Assembly: GCA_964036275.1 (NCBI GenBank)
Contig: OZ038437.1
Span: 18,148,859 to 18,212,858, forward strand
Direction of reading: 5' to 3'
DNA length: 64,000 bases
Source of the DNA: Litoditis marina
Taxonomy: Eukaryota > Nematoda > Chromadorea > Rhabditida > Rhabditidae
In this document: positions 1 through 10,665 of the stretch, piece by piece
How the letters are laid out: each line of letters starts with the position of its first letter
Position numbering within the stretch: position 1 is the first letter of the stretch
Position numbers and translations under genes: made by a program
The notes under the pieces: generated by a model
The model's input: the letters and a program-made list of their open reading frames with translations, nothing else
The model's database searches: none
What the model was told of the DNA's origin: nothing

Positions 1-617
1 ATTGTTGTTGGTAGAATATTATAGTTTCAGTCGCACAGTCACGTGAAACATGTCAAACACAGCAGAATTCTGAAACGTGCAAAGGCAAAGTGCACGATGT
101 CTCATTAGAATGATCACTTTTCGTGACTTTTCAAATTACTTCAAGTGTATAGTACATTTAAACATCACTGTGGCCAAACTTGTACAGCCTGTGACCAGTT
201 AAACATTGTGAGGTTTTTGTCCTATTAGTTTTCGTTGCGAGAAAATGACTATTATTGTGTTACTGCATTGAAGTTTGATAATACATCTCGTTTGAAATGT
301 CGTGTTTCACAAAGCCGGAGAGAAGTGTGATTGCTATATAAAAATGTAGGCTTAAACACGTTTTGATGGTCATTTTAACATCATTTTTAACACGTTTCGT
401 TCAGTAATGTAGGATTGAGCTATCATTCGGTGCTACATGAACTTCGATTTCCTTTCGATTTTCTTCAACCAACCGCTTAAATTTCTGTTCAGTAACGAAT
501 TGAAAATGAGGTGCACTTTGAAATAGTCGGTGGTACGTCAGATTTCTCTCGTGCACTTCCGAGTTGTGCGTCACGTTTTACGCCGAAACTTGTGCAATGC
601 ATTCTCATTCTTAGAAA
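1..617. other. Upstream region of gene A
   Basis: No coding exon is seen. A copy of the cacgtgac-rich MITE family lies at about 19-171; it shares the tgtttcacgtgac / gtgcacga blocks with the copies near 3.4 kb, 6.2 kb and 21.2 kb. The rest is A+T-rich and should contain the promoter of gene A, but no specific element can be named. Confidence 0.5.
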
Positions 618-3600
618 ATGTCTGTTTCGAGGTTAGTTGCTTTCTTTTTGCTCTTCATTCATGAACCATTTAGGATTTTTCCAGATTCTAAGAGAAGAAA
701 AAAATAATAAAAAAGTTTCAAATGAAATAGTGTTAGGAAATAGGAAAAGGAAATTGATCTAGTCAGAGCAGGCTAGGTTCTCGTTTTGTTCTATCGATTT
801 TGTAGCTTGAACCTAAGTTAACGATATTAAGGAACTGCATGTTAAGATTTGGTCTGATCACGCTCTTTTAGAGACACGATTATGTGGACCAATCCCGTGA
901 CATCGGTACTTTTAACTGCAGTTGAAAAATGGATTGCAGTTTAAAGGACTGAAGGGTTGCGATTGGAGCACATAATCGTCCTTCTTTAAATACATATTCG
1001 GTACTTGTAGTATGTAGTTGAATTAAGTGAAGTGGCTATAATAACCATCTCATAGTCTAGGTTTGTAGTTTGAATTTGATTGTTCTGCACGTAAAATGTG
1101 ACTGGAACCCTTTTACATTTTACAGAATCTCCCAGTATTTTAGATTTTTCTTGGTCACCGCTATAGCCAGCTGTCTGCTCGTTTCGATCTATGCGTGAGT
1201 TTAAAGTTTGGAATATGAAAAACTATATTATTATTAAAATTTAGTAATTTTAGTTTCTGGAATGTGAAACATGGAAACTTGAAGACAGAAACAAAGCAGT
1301 GAACCTATACAAGTTTTTCAGAGTAGTTTTCATCATTTCACATTCCTGATATGTTGTGGTACAAATGAACGCCGCTCACTGACAGAATAGAAATTTCTTT
1401 CGACTTTATCAACTGGAATTTATTCGAATCTCCCATTCCGGTCGCTGAGGATTTTTCACCCAGGATCAATTACACAGAGCCAACTAGAAGCTACAATAGG
1501 GATTCCTTGAAAATAACTAGGTACAAAGAATTTGAACTTTGTTCTAGTTGTTTTCAAGGATACACTACGGTATCTCTTAACTAAGCTTTGAAAATTACTA
1601 AAAAACATGTAAATAAAAAATGTTGTTTTCCAGTGACGAGGCTTCCTGCGATACGCCCGAAAAGGAGGATCACTTCCAGTTGAAATGTAGTCCCCTGTTG
1701 CCGGAACATAGACCGGATGACATGGATACTGACACGGAAGAAAAGGCGAAAACTAGATGCAGGTTAGAATTTTGACCCAACTTTTTCTGATGTTGATCTA
1801 TTTTACGTTCGCCCCCCCCCCACTTTTTTCGTTTTTGCCGAAATAAGTCCTGTGTTACTTTCACCCCCCACCATGGCGGGTGAAAGTAACATGGCTCCGT
1901 TTCAACTAAGAATCAGAAGGGTGGGGGGCTTTTGTTAAAGATTGCCAGGCATGTTACTTTCACCCCCCAATTTACGTTAGGGGGGGGGGGTGATTGTACA
2001 ATGTCGACATTTAACTTTAGCCCCCCACCCTACCATACATTTACCTTTTACCCCCCCCCCACCATTTTCTGTTGAAACTAGTGCGGGTGGGGGGCCAAAG
2101 TGTCACGGGGGGTGCGATTGTACGGTGGGGGGCGAAAGTAAAATTTTCTCCTTGATTGTTCTATGACAAACAATTACAGGTATAACGGAAGAAAAGGCGA
2201 AAACTAGATGCAAGTTGAAAAGTTATTTCGAAAGTCAATCTATTTTATAACTGTTTCTAAGTCAACAGTTTTCTGAGTTATCGATTGAAACCAAGGCAGC
2301 ACAGCCTACAACTAGATGCCTGTAAGAATTAAATACACATTTTTCCTGATTTTGATCTATTTCATAATTAACCCCTTATGGGCTCATATTTTCCGGAATT
2401 TGGTCTAAGAAAACGCAAAAATTTTACAAAACTGTTTTTTTTCTGTTGAGCGGATCTCTTCAGTAATTGACATGCCCTAGGTTAGTAATTGTTCTGTAAC
2501 AAACCGTTACAAGTAAGACGAGAGAAAATGCAAAAACTAGATAAATTCCACTCTTTCTGAGTACGTATGCTAGAAGATTGTTTCTGCAGGAAATCAAGCG
2601 AAATCTTTCGAATAAAAGAATAAGTTGTTGATTTTCAGACAAATGAAGAAATATATCGACTGTGTGTATTTGTTCAAATCGGATTGCCAGGATTTGGTGG
2701 AAAACGCCATCGAAACTCTCGAAAATGTCCGCGATTCCATGAAAATTCGGGAGAAACTGCAAAAATGGAAGTGGGTCAAAACGTATTTATTTTTAGTTTT
2801 TAGTTTTTATCTCGAATTTATTTCCTAAACTCATTTTGAACATCAACTATAGGGTGTTCTAGTTCGATTCGTATAGACAAATTAGTGTTCTAGTGAATTT
2901 TGAAAGAAACTCAATGGGACAAATTACAAACCCTGCAGATAAAACGTATAGTAGTAAGGTTTTGTGCCTTTTCGATTGCTCGCTTGGTATTGGAAAATAA
3001 ATTTCTGTCTCTCGCCGGAATCGAACCTGCGAGCGAAAGATTTGTAGCAGAGCGCGATAACCACTGCACTATTAGTGCACATAACCGGCAAGCTTCGGAA
3101 TCAGAGACATGCGTGCGTACACAGAGGAAAGTGAGATATACAGTACCCTCCCGCCATTCCGTTGGCGAAGACTATAACGCTCGAGTTGTATGGGTTCAAA
3201 ACATGTTCAATTACTACAATCATAATAACTATAATAATGTTTATTCCTTCACATCGATAAACAATCAAAACAAGACATTAGGGATAAACTGAGTTTCCGA
3301 AGGAGTGAAAGCATAACTCTTCCTTCTACAAGTCAGGAAGCAATCATACAGTAGAAGTCAAAGTAGGGCCGTGAATTAGTATATATACTAGAAGTTAATT
3401 GAATAGTCACGCAAAGTAGGCATTCTAATGAGCCATCGTGCACTTTTTTTATTGCACGTTTCTGAGTTCTTCTGTGTTTAACATGTTTCACGTGACTGTG
3501 CAATTGACTAACAGTATAGGACACTTTTTTCAGTATTCCCGAATGTACCAGGGATCTCGTGATGCAGGGCGGAATCGATTCTACCACGGCATTCCGCGTC

Positions 3601-4192
3601 GTTTCCGCCACCAGAAGCGGAAGAGGTACGGGTTTGATACTATTATCATCTCTACTGACAATTCTACAGTTCAAATACAGTATAGTGAGTGCTATAAATT
3701 CGCTCTCGCCGGGATCGAACCTGCAAGGAAAAGTATCGTAGCAGAGCGCTAACCACTGCGCTATTGGAGCACATAACGAGCAAGCGTTGGAATCGAAGAC
3801 ATGTGTGCGCACACAGCGGAAAGTGAGATATACAGTACCCTCCCGCCTTTCCGTTGGCGACGATTATGATTCTAGCCTGTTTTGTTACATAAATGAGAAC
3901 GAAAGTTCAGAATATTCTACTCGATTCTGAACATTGCTTCAAAAAACGTGTTCAAAAGAATTATCGAAACAGTTCAGTTATGCATCAGATGAGCTGTTTA
4001 GTGCTGTATGCGTCTTTGTAGAATCGGTGGTACATTGTTTATTCTACCATTTCGTTTTTTTGTTTTTATAATTATTTTCACTGTTTATTATTTTTAGGCG
4101 GAAGAAAGACGATGTACGACCTTATCGCAGGTGCAAATGCCGCCTCGACTGTTCTGAATGAAATCCTTATTTTCGTTGCCATTTTCGCCTGA
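618..4192 (+). CDS. Gene A: small secreted six-cysteine protein, DUF19/T20D4.11-like
   Basis: Six exons fit in frame: 618-631, 1126-1194, 1634-1762, 2639-2782, 3534-3625 and 4098-4192, giving about 180 aa. Residues 1-28 form a signal peptide (core FFLVTAIASCLLVSIYA). Six cysteines follow in a spacing shared with gene B (SC, KC, RC, IDC, SDC, PEC), with an amphipathic helix-rich middle (NAIETLENVRDSM). The C-terminus is hydrophobic (VLNEILIFVAIFA), which could be a GPI-attachment signal or a short anchor. Intron phases 2,2,2,2,1 are identical to gene B, showing tandem duplication. The pattern resembles the nematode DUF19 family of extracellular proteins, but that assignment is from memory of the cysteine pattern and function is unknown. 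AATAAA sits just after the stop. Intron 3 holds decayed repeats of the exon 3 end; intron 5 holds a tRNA-like element. Confidence 0.7.
866..990. repeat. ~120 bp palindromic element (TTTAAA-ended family)
   Basis: Near-palindrome beginning with a gacgattatgtggacc-type arm and ending with the complementary cataatcgtccttcttt arm, with a cggtcctttaaactgcaatt-like centre. The same element recurs about eleven times in the window. It resembles the short palindromic TTTAAA-flanked repeats known from C. elegans. This copy lies in intron 1 of gene A. Confidence 0.75.
1800..2130. repeat. G/C homopolymer-rich block in gene A intron
   Basis: Alternating C8-C10 and G8-G10 runs, each next to variants of ttactttcacccccc or gattgtacaatgtcgac. 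The same tract-plus-motif arrangement reappears at 30.6-30.9 kb. The multiple long G runs on both strands could form G-quadruplexes. Confidence 0.6.
2180..2570 (+). pseudogene. Decayed tandem copies of gene A exon 3 end and donor
   Basis: At about 2185 the string ggaagaaaaggcgaaaacta, which is the end of coding exon 3 (1738-1762), reappears followed by a mutated donor (caagttg instead of caggttag). Weaker copies occur near 2310 (actagatgcctgtaagaatt) and 2520. The following intron sequence (tctatttta) is also repeated, so each unit spans the exon-intron boundary. These copies are not needed for the model and look non-functional. Confidence 0.6.
2995..3176 (-). mobile_element. tRNA-like TA-flanked element, copy 1
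   Basis: Antisense copy of the ~195 bp element, inside an intron of gene A. On the minus strand the degenerate tRNA A-box region is followed by a B box (GGTTCGATTCC) and a cggcgagagac arm. The far end is ggcgaagactata. Confidence 0.7.
3374..3518 (-). mobile_element. cacgtgac-rich MITE
   Basis: Inverted relative to the copy at 19-171. Starts near ttgaatagtcacgcaaagta and ends tgtttcacgtgactgtgcaa. It ends about 15 bp before the acceptor of gene A exon 5, so it now supplies intron sequence next to the splice site. Confidence 0.65.
3681..3866 (-). mobile_element. tRNA-like TA-flanked element, copy 2
   Basis: Begins tatagtgagtgc and ends near ggcgacgattat, in the last intron of gene A. On the minus strand the A box (AGCGCAGTGGTTAGCGCT) and B box (GGTTCGATCCC) are intact. 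Confidence 0.75.
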
Positions 4193-5116
4193 TTCAATAA
4201 AATGATCGCTACGAAAATAACACTCGAATTGAGATAAATTTGTCGACATTTGTATTTTTGATTGTTTTTCAACCGGTTTTTCGAAAATATATTCGAATTG
4301 CGTTTAATCGGCCAGAGTTTAGGATTTTGATCTTGAACCGAATTTCCAAAAATTACACTCGAACTGTGATAAATTTGTTGACATTTGTGTTATTTTATAT
4401 TTTCATCTGATTTTCCGAAAATACATTCAATTTGCGTTTTTGTTCATTCATTTGCCAAATATGTGTCTTTTTGATTGTTTTCAAATCAATTTGTGTTTTT
4501 AGAGAATTGGTGTGTTGAAGGCCACAAGTAACTTGTGGTGAAATTTTGAAATCCCACCAAACATTCGTTTCGCGAAAAGCATCCTCTCATGTAATGAGTA
4601 AAGGAATACTTACCTACAAAATTTGGTGGTAACAAAATCATCAAAACCTAGGCAAACCTGATATTTAGTCAACAATTCATAAAATTACTGTACGCGGTGT
4701 GTGTATAGTTCGTTTCATTCCCACTGAGACCCATTGGCATGTTGCCAAGATTTTCGGATGACTATTTATTAGAGCAGACATAAATTTTCCAATAAATTTC
4801 ATCATTTACGTGTTGTTATGGAACTGAACATCCGCTAACTGAAATTTGCAGTCATTTAGAAAACTACTAGATGGTGAAAAATAGCCGGGAATATTCATTG
4901 GCACGCTGCCAAGTCTCAGTAGGAATGACCGGAACTATATATACTTCGTTATCATCAATTAGTTCAAGTTTTCCGTAGTTTGTTTTCCTGTATAAATCGC
5001 GTTTTCGTGAAAATGTTTCTGAACCAGAAAAGTTCATAAACGGATAGAACGACGTGTGGAGCACGTGAATAACTTTTGTTTTCGCCCAAACTTTTCATTC
5101 TGGCATAACTGTTTCA
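4193..5116. other. Intergenic A to B
   Basis: Contains AT-rich 3' sequence of gene A, including two short similar blocks (aattacactcgaattgaga-like, 4220-4390), and a Tc1/mariner-like MITE at 4704-4939. No coding exon seen. Confidence 0.5.
4704..4939. mobile_element. MITE family 2 (TATAGTTC terminal inverted repeats)
   Basis: 236 bp element with terminal inverted repeats: left tatagttcgtttcattccca, right aggaatgaccggaactata, flanked by TA. The inner ends also pair (actgagacccattggca with its complement). A second copy lies at about 21812-22030 in gene D. TA-flanked TIRs of this type indicate Tc1/mariner-dependent mobilisation. Confidence 0.8.
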
Positions 5117-8100
5117 ATGAGGTGGGTTTACTTTTCTTTCTATGGTTTTGGTGCAAATTCTATATCCAACTTATACTTATTGTTGGAAAAAACATACATT
5201 CGATCGTTTTTTTATTATAACTAATCAATTCTGGGGTAGTTTTTAGAACATTGAGGTGGATAGTTGGGCTTTTTACAACCCTCTCTTCAGTTTTTCAAAT
5301 TCCAATTATGAGAATATCGTTACCACGCGAGGGAGTGGAGTAGGGGGCGATAGTAAAATGTTTCATCCCCGTCACATCGTCATACAAACAACTGTTAACC
5401 GATTCAAAATTATTTGTCTGTTATTATTCCATTTTCATATTTCGAATGTAGATAGATAAATGAATGGCTTATTTTCAACCAATGGGCTGATGTTACATTC
5501 ACATCTATCGAATAATGGGATTAAAGAAGGACGATTATGTGGACCATTTCCGACGCATCGGTCCTTCAAGCTGCAAATGAAAAATGTATTTAGTTTAAAG
5601 GACTGAAACGTTAGCATTGGTCCACATAGTTGTCCTTCATTACGTTCAACACGTTAATAATCCATTTAAAAACTTCAAAATATATACTCTCATTTTCAGA
5701 CTCTTTGCGTTTCTGGCCACATCTAGCCTGCTCATCAGTTTTACTTACTCGTGAGTTTTTCAAAGTTTTCATGTTTTGTAGGTTTTATCTAATTTTCTTG
5801 AGCCGAGAGTTCATAAGAATAGTCTAAAAAAACAACTCTCATTCACATTACGTTGCAAAACAATTCTGAGGCATTTATATTAGGTTATTTTATTTGAACA
5901 AAATATAATTATGTCACTAGTATTATATTATTAATTCACTAGTACAGTTCTTCAATAGTTCTGTTCTCACTAGTATTATTTTAACTCTTTCTCACTAGTC
6001 AAATTCTGAGGCAGTTTTGATGAACATCTCTATTGTTAAACAAAGATAAAATAATACTGCTAGGTTGCACCACAGGTTCTTCAGACAGAAACTGCTCATG
6101 ACCGGTCTAATCTGTTAAATTTGTAGTTTGATATGATTGCACTAACTTGCGCAGATTATAGTACGCATACTATGTAATCTACGCTTTTTCCCGTGTTGTA
6201 TAATGTTAGTCAATTGCACAGTCACGTGCAACATGTTGAACACAGCAGAACTCAGAAACGTGCAATGACAAAGTGCACGTACCTCATTGAAATGCTGACT
6301 ACACGTGACTATTCAATTTGGTTTTACTATATTGTGTTTCAGGGAGATACCATGTGATACGGAAGAAAAAACAGAGGAGATGCACGAGAATTGTGACCTA
6401 GAAAATTTCCCGAATGTCGAAGCTGCCCCTCTTTTCGACGACGCTAGAACTGCATGCAAGTCAGTGAAAAATCGATGCAAAAAAGACAATGGAGTGTTTG
6501 TTATACTAAAAGTAAACTGAATGGTCACGAAAAGATAGCAATCTAATGAGGAATAGTGCACTTTTGCATTACACGTTTTTGAGTTCTGCTGTGTTCAACA
6601 TGTTTCACGTGACTATACAGTTGACTAACAGTTTAGTCCATCCAGTTGTAACCCTCTACAGTAATCTGCTCAAATTTTCAGGCCAAAGTTTTCTATGTTG
6701 GCGTTTTTGAGTTTTTTTTAAATTTTGGTAGTGTCTTCTGCACCTTTACTACCACAAACTCTGAAAGTTTAAGAACAAAATAATCATTCGTTCATTAGAA
6801 AAACCTTTCTGAATACTTGACGGATCACTGTAGAAGGACATCGATTGGTGGAACAGAGTGTATCAGTAAATTGAATGGTCACGTAAAGATAGCACTCTAA
6901 TTAGGCATCGTGCACTTTTGCATTACACGTTTTTGAGTTCTGCTGTGTTCAACATGTTTCACGTGACTATACAGTTGACTAACAGTTCAGTCCATCCAGT
7001 TGTGACCCTCTACAGTAATCTGCTCAAACTTTCAGGCCAAAGTTTTCTATGTTGGCCTCTTTGAATTTTATTCAAATTCTGGTAGAGTTTTTCACAACTT
7101 TCCTACTACGAAATGTGAAAGTTTCGAGCCAAAACAATGATAACTCATAATAGTCACGTGAAAAATGCACTCTAATGAGGAATCGTACACTTTTTCATTG
7201 CACCTTCTTGAGTTTTGCTGTGTTCAAAATGTTTCACGTGACTATACAGTTGACTAACAGTTCAGTCCATCCAGTTGTGACCCTCTACAGTAATCTGCTC
7301 AAACTTTCAGGCCAAAGTTTTCTATGTTGGCCTCTTTGAATTTTATTCAAATTCTGGTAGAGTTTTTCACAACTTTCCTACTACGAAATGTGAAAGTTTC
7401 GAGCCAAAACAATGATAACTCATAATAGTCACGTGAAAAATGCACTCTAATGAGGAATCGTACACTTTTTCATTGCACCTTCTTGAGTTTTGCTGTGTTC
7501 AAAATGTTTCACGTGACTATACAGTTGACTAACAGTTCAGTCCATCCAGTTGTGACCCTCTACAGTAATCTGCTCAAACTTTCAGGCCAAAGTTTTCTAT
7601 GTTGGCCTCTTTGAATTTTATTCAAATTCTGGTAGAGTTTTTCACAACTTTCCTACTACGAAATGTGAAAGTTTCGAGCCAAAACAATGATAACTCATAA
7701 TAGTCACGTGAAAAATGCACTCTAATGAGGAATCGTACACTTTTTCATTACACGTTTTTGAGTTCTGCTGTGTTCAACATGTTTCACGTGACTATACAGT
7801 TGACTAACAGTTCAGTCCATCCAGTTGTGACCCTCTACAGTGATCTGCTCAAACTTTCAGGCCAAAGTTTTCTATGTTGGCCTCATTGAATTTTATTCAA
7901 ATTCTGGTAGAGTTTTTCACAACTTTCCTACTACGAAATATGAAGGTTTCGAGCCAAAACAATGATAATTCACGATAGTCACGTGAAAAATGCACTCTAA
8001 TGAGGAATCGTACACTTTTTCATTGCACCTTCCTGAGTTATGCTGTGTTTAAAATGTTTCACGTGAATATGCTGTTGACGGACCGTGTAAGATTATTTTT

Positions 8101-8939
8101 TATATCCTACCTTCTTTAAGGAAAGTGAAGGAGATTGCTGACTGTGTGGTTGGCTTCAACAAAGATTGTTCGGACGTGGTTCAAAGTTTCATGAGAGTAC
8201 TCGAAAATTCGCGAAAAACCATGAAGGAAAAGGCAGCGCAACAGGGTTGGACGGGCGAAAACAAGTATGTTGAGTTAATTCAATCATTTGTCGACGAGAG
8301 AGTGTGCAGGTCAAAGAGACGCAGACAGGCAGATGTCTCATCTCTCTCCGACTTGGACCCATATGAAAAAGTGAAGTGAAAATCAGGTTTCAGAGAGAAT
8401 TCACATCTATTTCAGTATTACGGAGTGCACTGAATTGATGATAATGGAGGGAGTTACACTGGACGAGAACTGGGCGGAACCAGAGATCAGTGAGTATATA
8501 GTCGTCGCCAACAGAAAGGCGAGAGGGTACGGTATCTTAATTACCGTTGTGTACGGACAGACGTCTTTGATTCGTAGGCTACTCAGTTCTGTACTCTTGT
8601 AGCTCAGTGATAAGCGCCCAGCTACGAATCTTCTGCTCGCAGGTCCAATTCGAGCAGGAAACGGAAATTTGTAAATTTGGCACGCATACTATACTAGTTT
8701 GTTGAGAGAACTTCCGTTAAATGTGTACTTTCTGTTTTTGATGACGAAATAACGGCTATATTTCAGAAATCCCCGTAACTACACCCCCTCCCCCCACAAC
8801 TCCCCCTACAACTCCAATTACTACTACTGCCGGGAAGTACACTGGAAAACCGGCCTATATTCTCATGAGATCCGCTCAAAATGAGATGAAAATGAACGTA
8901 TCCTTCATGATAACCCTATTCGTATACGGAATCTTGTGA
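5117..8939 (+). CDS. Gene B: small secreted six-cysteine protein with Thr/Pro stalk
   Basis: Exons 5117-5121 (tentative, codes MR), 5700-5750, 6343-6459, 8121-8264, 8416-8489 and 8767-8939 join in frame to about 187 aa. The signal peptide is short (LFAFLATSSLLISFTYS). Six cysteines match gene A in order and exon position, and exon 4 is 144 nt in both genes. The last exon differs: it encodes a Pro/Thr stalk (VTTPPPPPTTPPTTPIT) and a hydrophobic tail (NVSFMITLFVYGIL), consistent with a tethered or GPI-anchored protein. Intron 3 has been expanded by a 275 bp tandem array, and intron 5 carries a tRNA-like element. The first exon is the least certain part; it was chosen because it supplies ATG, the right phase and a gtgggttt donor. 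Confidence 0.68.
5521..5640. repeat. ~120 bp palindromic element
   Basis: Begins ttaaagaaggacgattatgt and ends tccacatagttgtccttcat; same family as 866-990. Located in intron 1 of gene B. Confidence 0.75.
6204..6340 (+). mobile_element. cacgtgac-rich MITE, left of gene B exon 3
   Basis: Starts ttagtcaattgcacagtcac and ends near ctacacgtgactattcaatt. Its end abuts the acceptor of exon 3. A reversed copy sits at 6511-6634 on the other side of the exon. Confidence 0.7.
6511..8080. repeat. 275 bp tandem array in gene B intron 3
   Basis: The anchor taactcataatagtcacgtg occurs at 7141, 7416 and 7691, and in diverged form at 7966, giving an exact 275 bp spacing. The anchor agtccatccagttgt occurs at 6636, 6988, 7263, 7538 and 7813; the first interval (352 bp) is diverged. 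Each unit is a reversed cacgtgac-rich MITE plus about 150 bp of unrelated sequence (ctacagtaatctgctcaaac). The middle units are almost identical, so amplification is recent. The array fills most of the 1.66 kb intron. Confidence 0.85.
8275..8345. repeat. Remnant of foldback element in gene B intron 4
   Basis: Contains cgagagagtgtgcaggtcaa and gacgcagacaggcagatgtc, matching one arm of the foldback at 21677-21812 in gene D. Only a partial copy. Confidence 0.5.
8497..8693 (+). mobile_element. tRNA-like TA-flanked element, copy 3 (diverged)
   Basis: Begins tatagtcgtcgccaac and ends cacgcatactata. The tRNA-like part is diverged (tagctcagtgataagcgccc, then caggtccaattcgagc), with a damaged B box. 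Inside intron 5 of gene B. Confidence 0.65.
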
Positions 8940-10665
8940 ATGAACATTACACACACTTTGTACAGTCGTTTTTCCATCTTTGACATGTAATGGTTCTATT
9001 GCATAGAAAGAAGTTCCAAACATTTGTTTTTCAGGCTGAACCGCAAAAAAAATGTCTTGAAGAAAATTCATAAACTACTCAGCTATTTTCACTGAGCGTG
9101 TTCATACTCATGAAATGTTTACAAATAATGGTTTCAAAAAGTACGACACAGAAAAGATGCCATGATATTCATCACTCTCACGCCGACTCTGGCAATGTGC
9201 CAATGAAAGCTATAGTCGTTGCCAACGGAAAGGCGGGAGGGTACTGTGTATCTCACTTATCGCTGTGCACGCCCACATGCCTCTAATTCTGAAGCTTCCC
9301 GTTCATGTGCTCCAATAGCGCAGCGGTTAGCGCTCTGCCACGAAACTTTTGCTCGCGGGTTCGATTCCGGCGAGAGACAGAAATTCATAGATTTGGCACT
9401 CACAATAGCGACGTTTTATTCTTCATTTGGTAATTAAAGGCAGATATCCACGCCAGCATGCAACTTGAGACCACAGTGAGCCGTCTATAAATGACTCATT
9501 TTCATTGGTTTCGAAAATATATAGTGGGAAGAAACAAGTTCTACAGCAAGTTGGTTGGCGGAGCCCAAGTTAGCCCAAGTTTGTTAGCGGATGTTTGAAT
9601 TTCATGCGATTTTCGATGAAACCAGATGAAGTTCGAAAAACGATTCCATCATTTAAGTTTAGTGGTTCTTTTTCACACTCATTATCTGGTAGTAACTACC
9701 TAAGTGGAATTGCAATATGACCTTGTCTCAGTTTGGATGCTGGCGTGGAAATCTGCCTGTAAAGCATGTTGCGCATGTTACCTCCACCGTTAATCGTGTT
9801 CTCATATGAAAATGTTTGGTTTATGGTGAAACAAAGAACAGAACCAGAGATAAAGAGTTACACAGTTCAAAAAACCGAGAAAAATGGAAAAGAATCAAGA
9901 AATCAAAATTTAATCTTCGCTACATTATCCAAAAACTGCAGGAGAGAGATCTAGGTAACTAGGTATAAGTGAGTGAGAAGCTGTTTTGTATGTTTGGTAA
10001 CCATAGCAAAATAATTGCATTGTACTGCCAGAGCGGCAGTATGATACAGCTAGATCAGGGCTTTTTTCGCAGAAACTAAATGTTTGGAATTGTACATGAT
10101 TTCAAGTGAAAGCCTTATTTAAAATATGGAGAGGAGTGTTTTTGAACAAATGCTCGAGAAAAATGGATACCCAGGCTTGTTCTTAACTCTCGATCTTTAA
10201 CTACCGTAACCTGAAGAGTCGCAGTTTTTCGACAAAAAATGGTCAACTATCTGCCTGTTCTCAGCAACTTCTCGTTAAAACACTAGGTTTTTCAAACGTT
10301 CTCTAACGAAAGGTGTGAACGTTTTACGAAGGCCACAGCGATATCAGGCGTTCGTTATTTATACATGTTTTCTACAGTTTGTAACACTCTCAAAATGAAC
10401 GTTATATCCACAGTTTTGGATTTTCACTTGAGAAACTTGTTCGATTAAGTTCTCGTTAACGTGCTCTCGGATTCCTCTATCTTCTCAACTCTATCTTAGT
10501 TTTTCTAATAATGCTCTATTTGAGCAATAAATTGAGCAAAGTTGAAGTGAGCAAAAGAGTCGTGGTCAGTGCCAGCATTGACAAATCTTTCATCGTTGGC
10601 ACAATTCTTTCGAGACAAATGTCTGGTAACAAACTCTTTAACAGAAGATATGACAAAAACTTCAT
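8940..10665. other. Convergent intergenic region B/C
   Basis: Lies between the 3' end of gene B (+) and the 3' end of gene C (-). It contains a tRNA-like element at 9211-9407 and otherwise A+T-rich sequence without recognisable coding exons. Short open frames here show no signal peptide, domain or splice support. Confidence 0.5.
9211..9407 (+). mobile_element. tRNA-like TA-flanked element, copy 4
   Basis: Begins tatagtcgttgccaacggaa and ends ggcactcacaata. It has an A box (TAGCGCAGCGGTTAGCGC) and B box (GGGTTCGATTCCGGC). This is one of the better-preserved copies. Confidence 0.78.

Noticed and set aside
3012..3120. CRISPR array or clustered palindromic repeats
   Set aside because: This is a eukaryotic nuclear genome; the repeats are dispersed transposon-like elements without regular spacers.
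8121..8379. Single-exon reading of the gene B exon 4 frame through 8379
   Set aside because: The part after 8264 matches a foldback remnant, and a gtatgt donor at 8265 joins exon 5 in the same phase as gene A.
9310..9385. A functional tRNA gene
   Set aside because: A and B boxes and a D-arm are present, but the acceptor and anticodon stems do not pair properly and the same sequence sits inside nine repeat copies.
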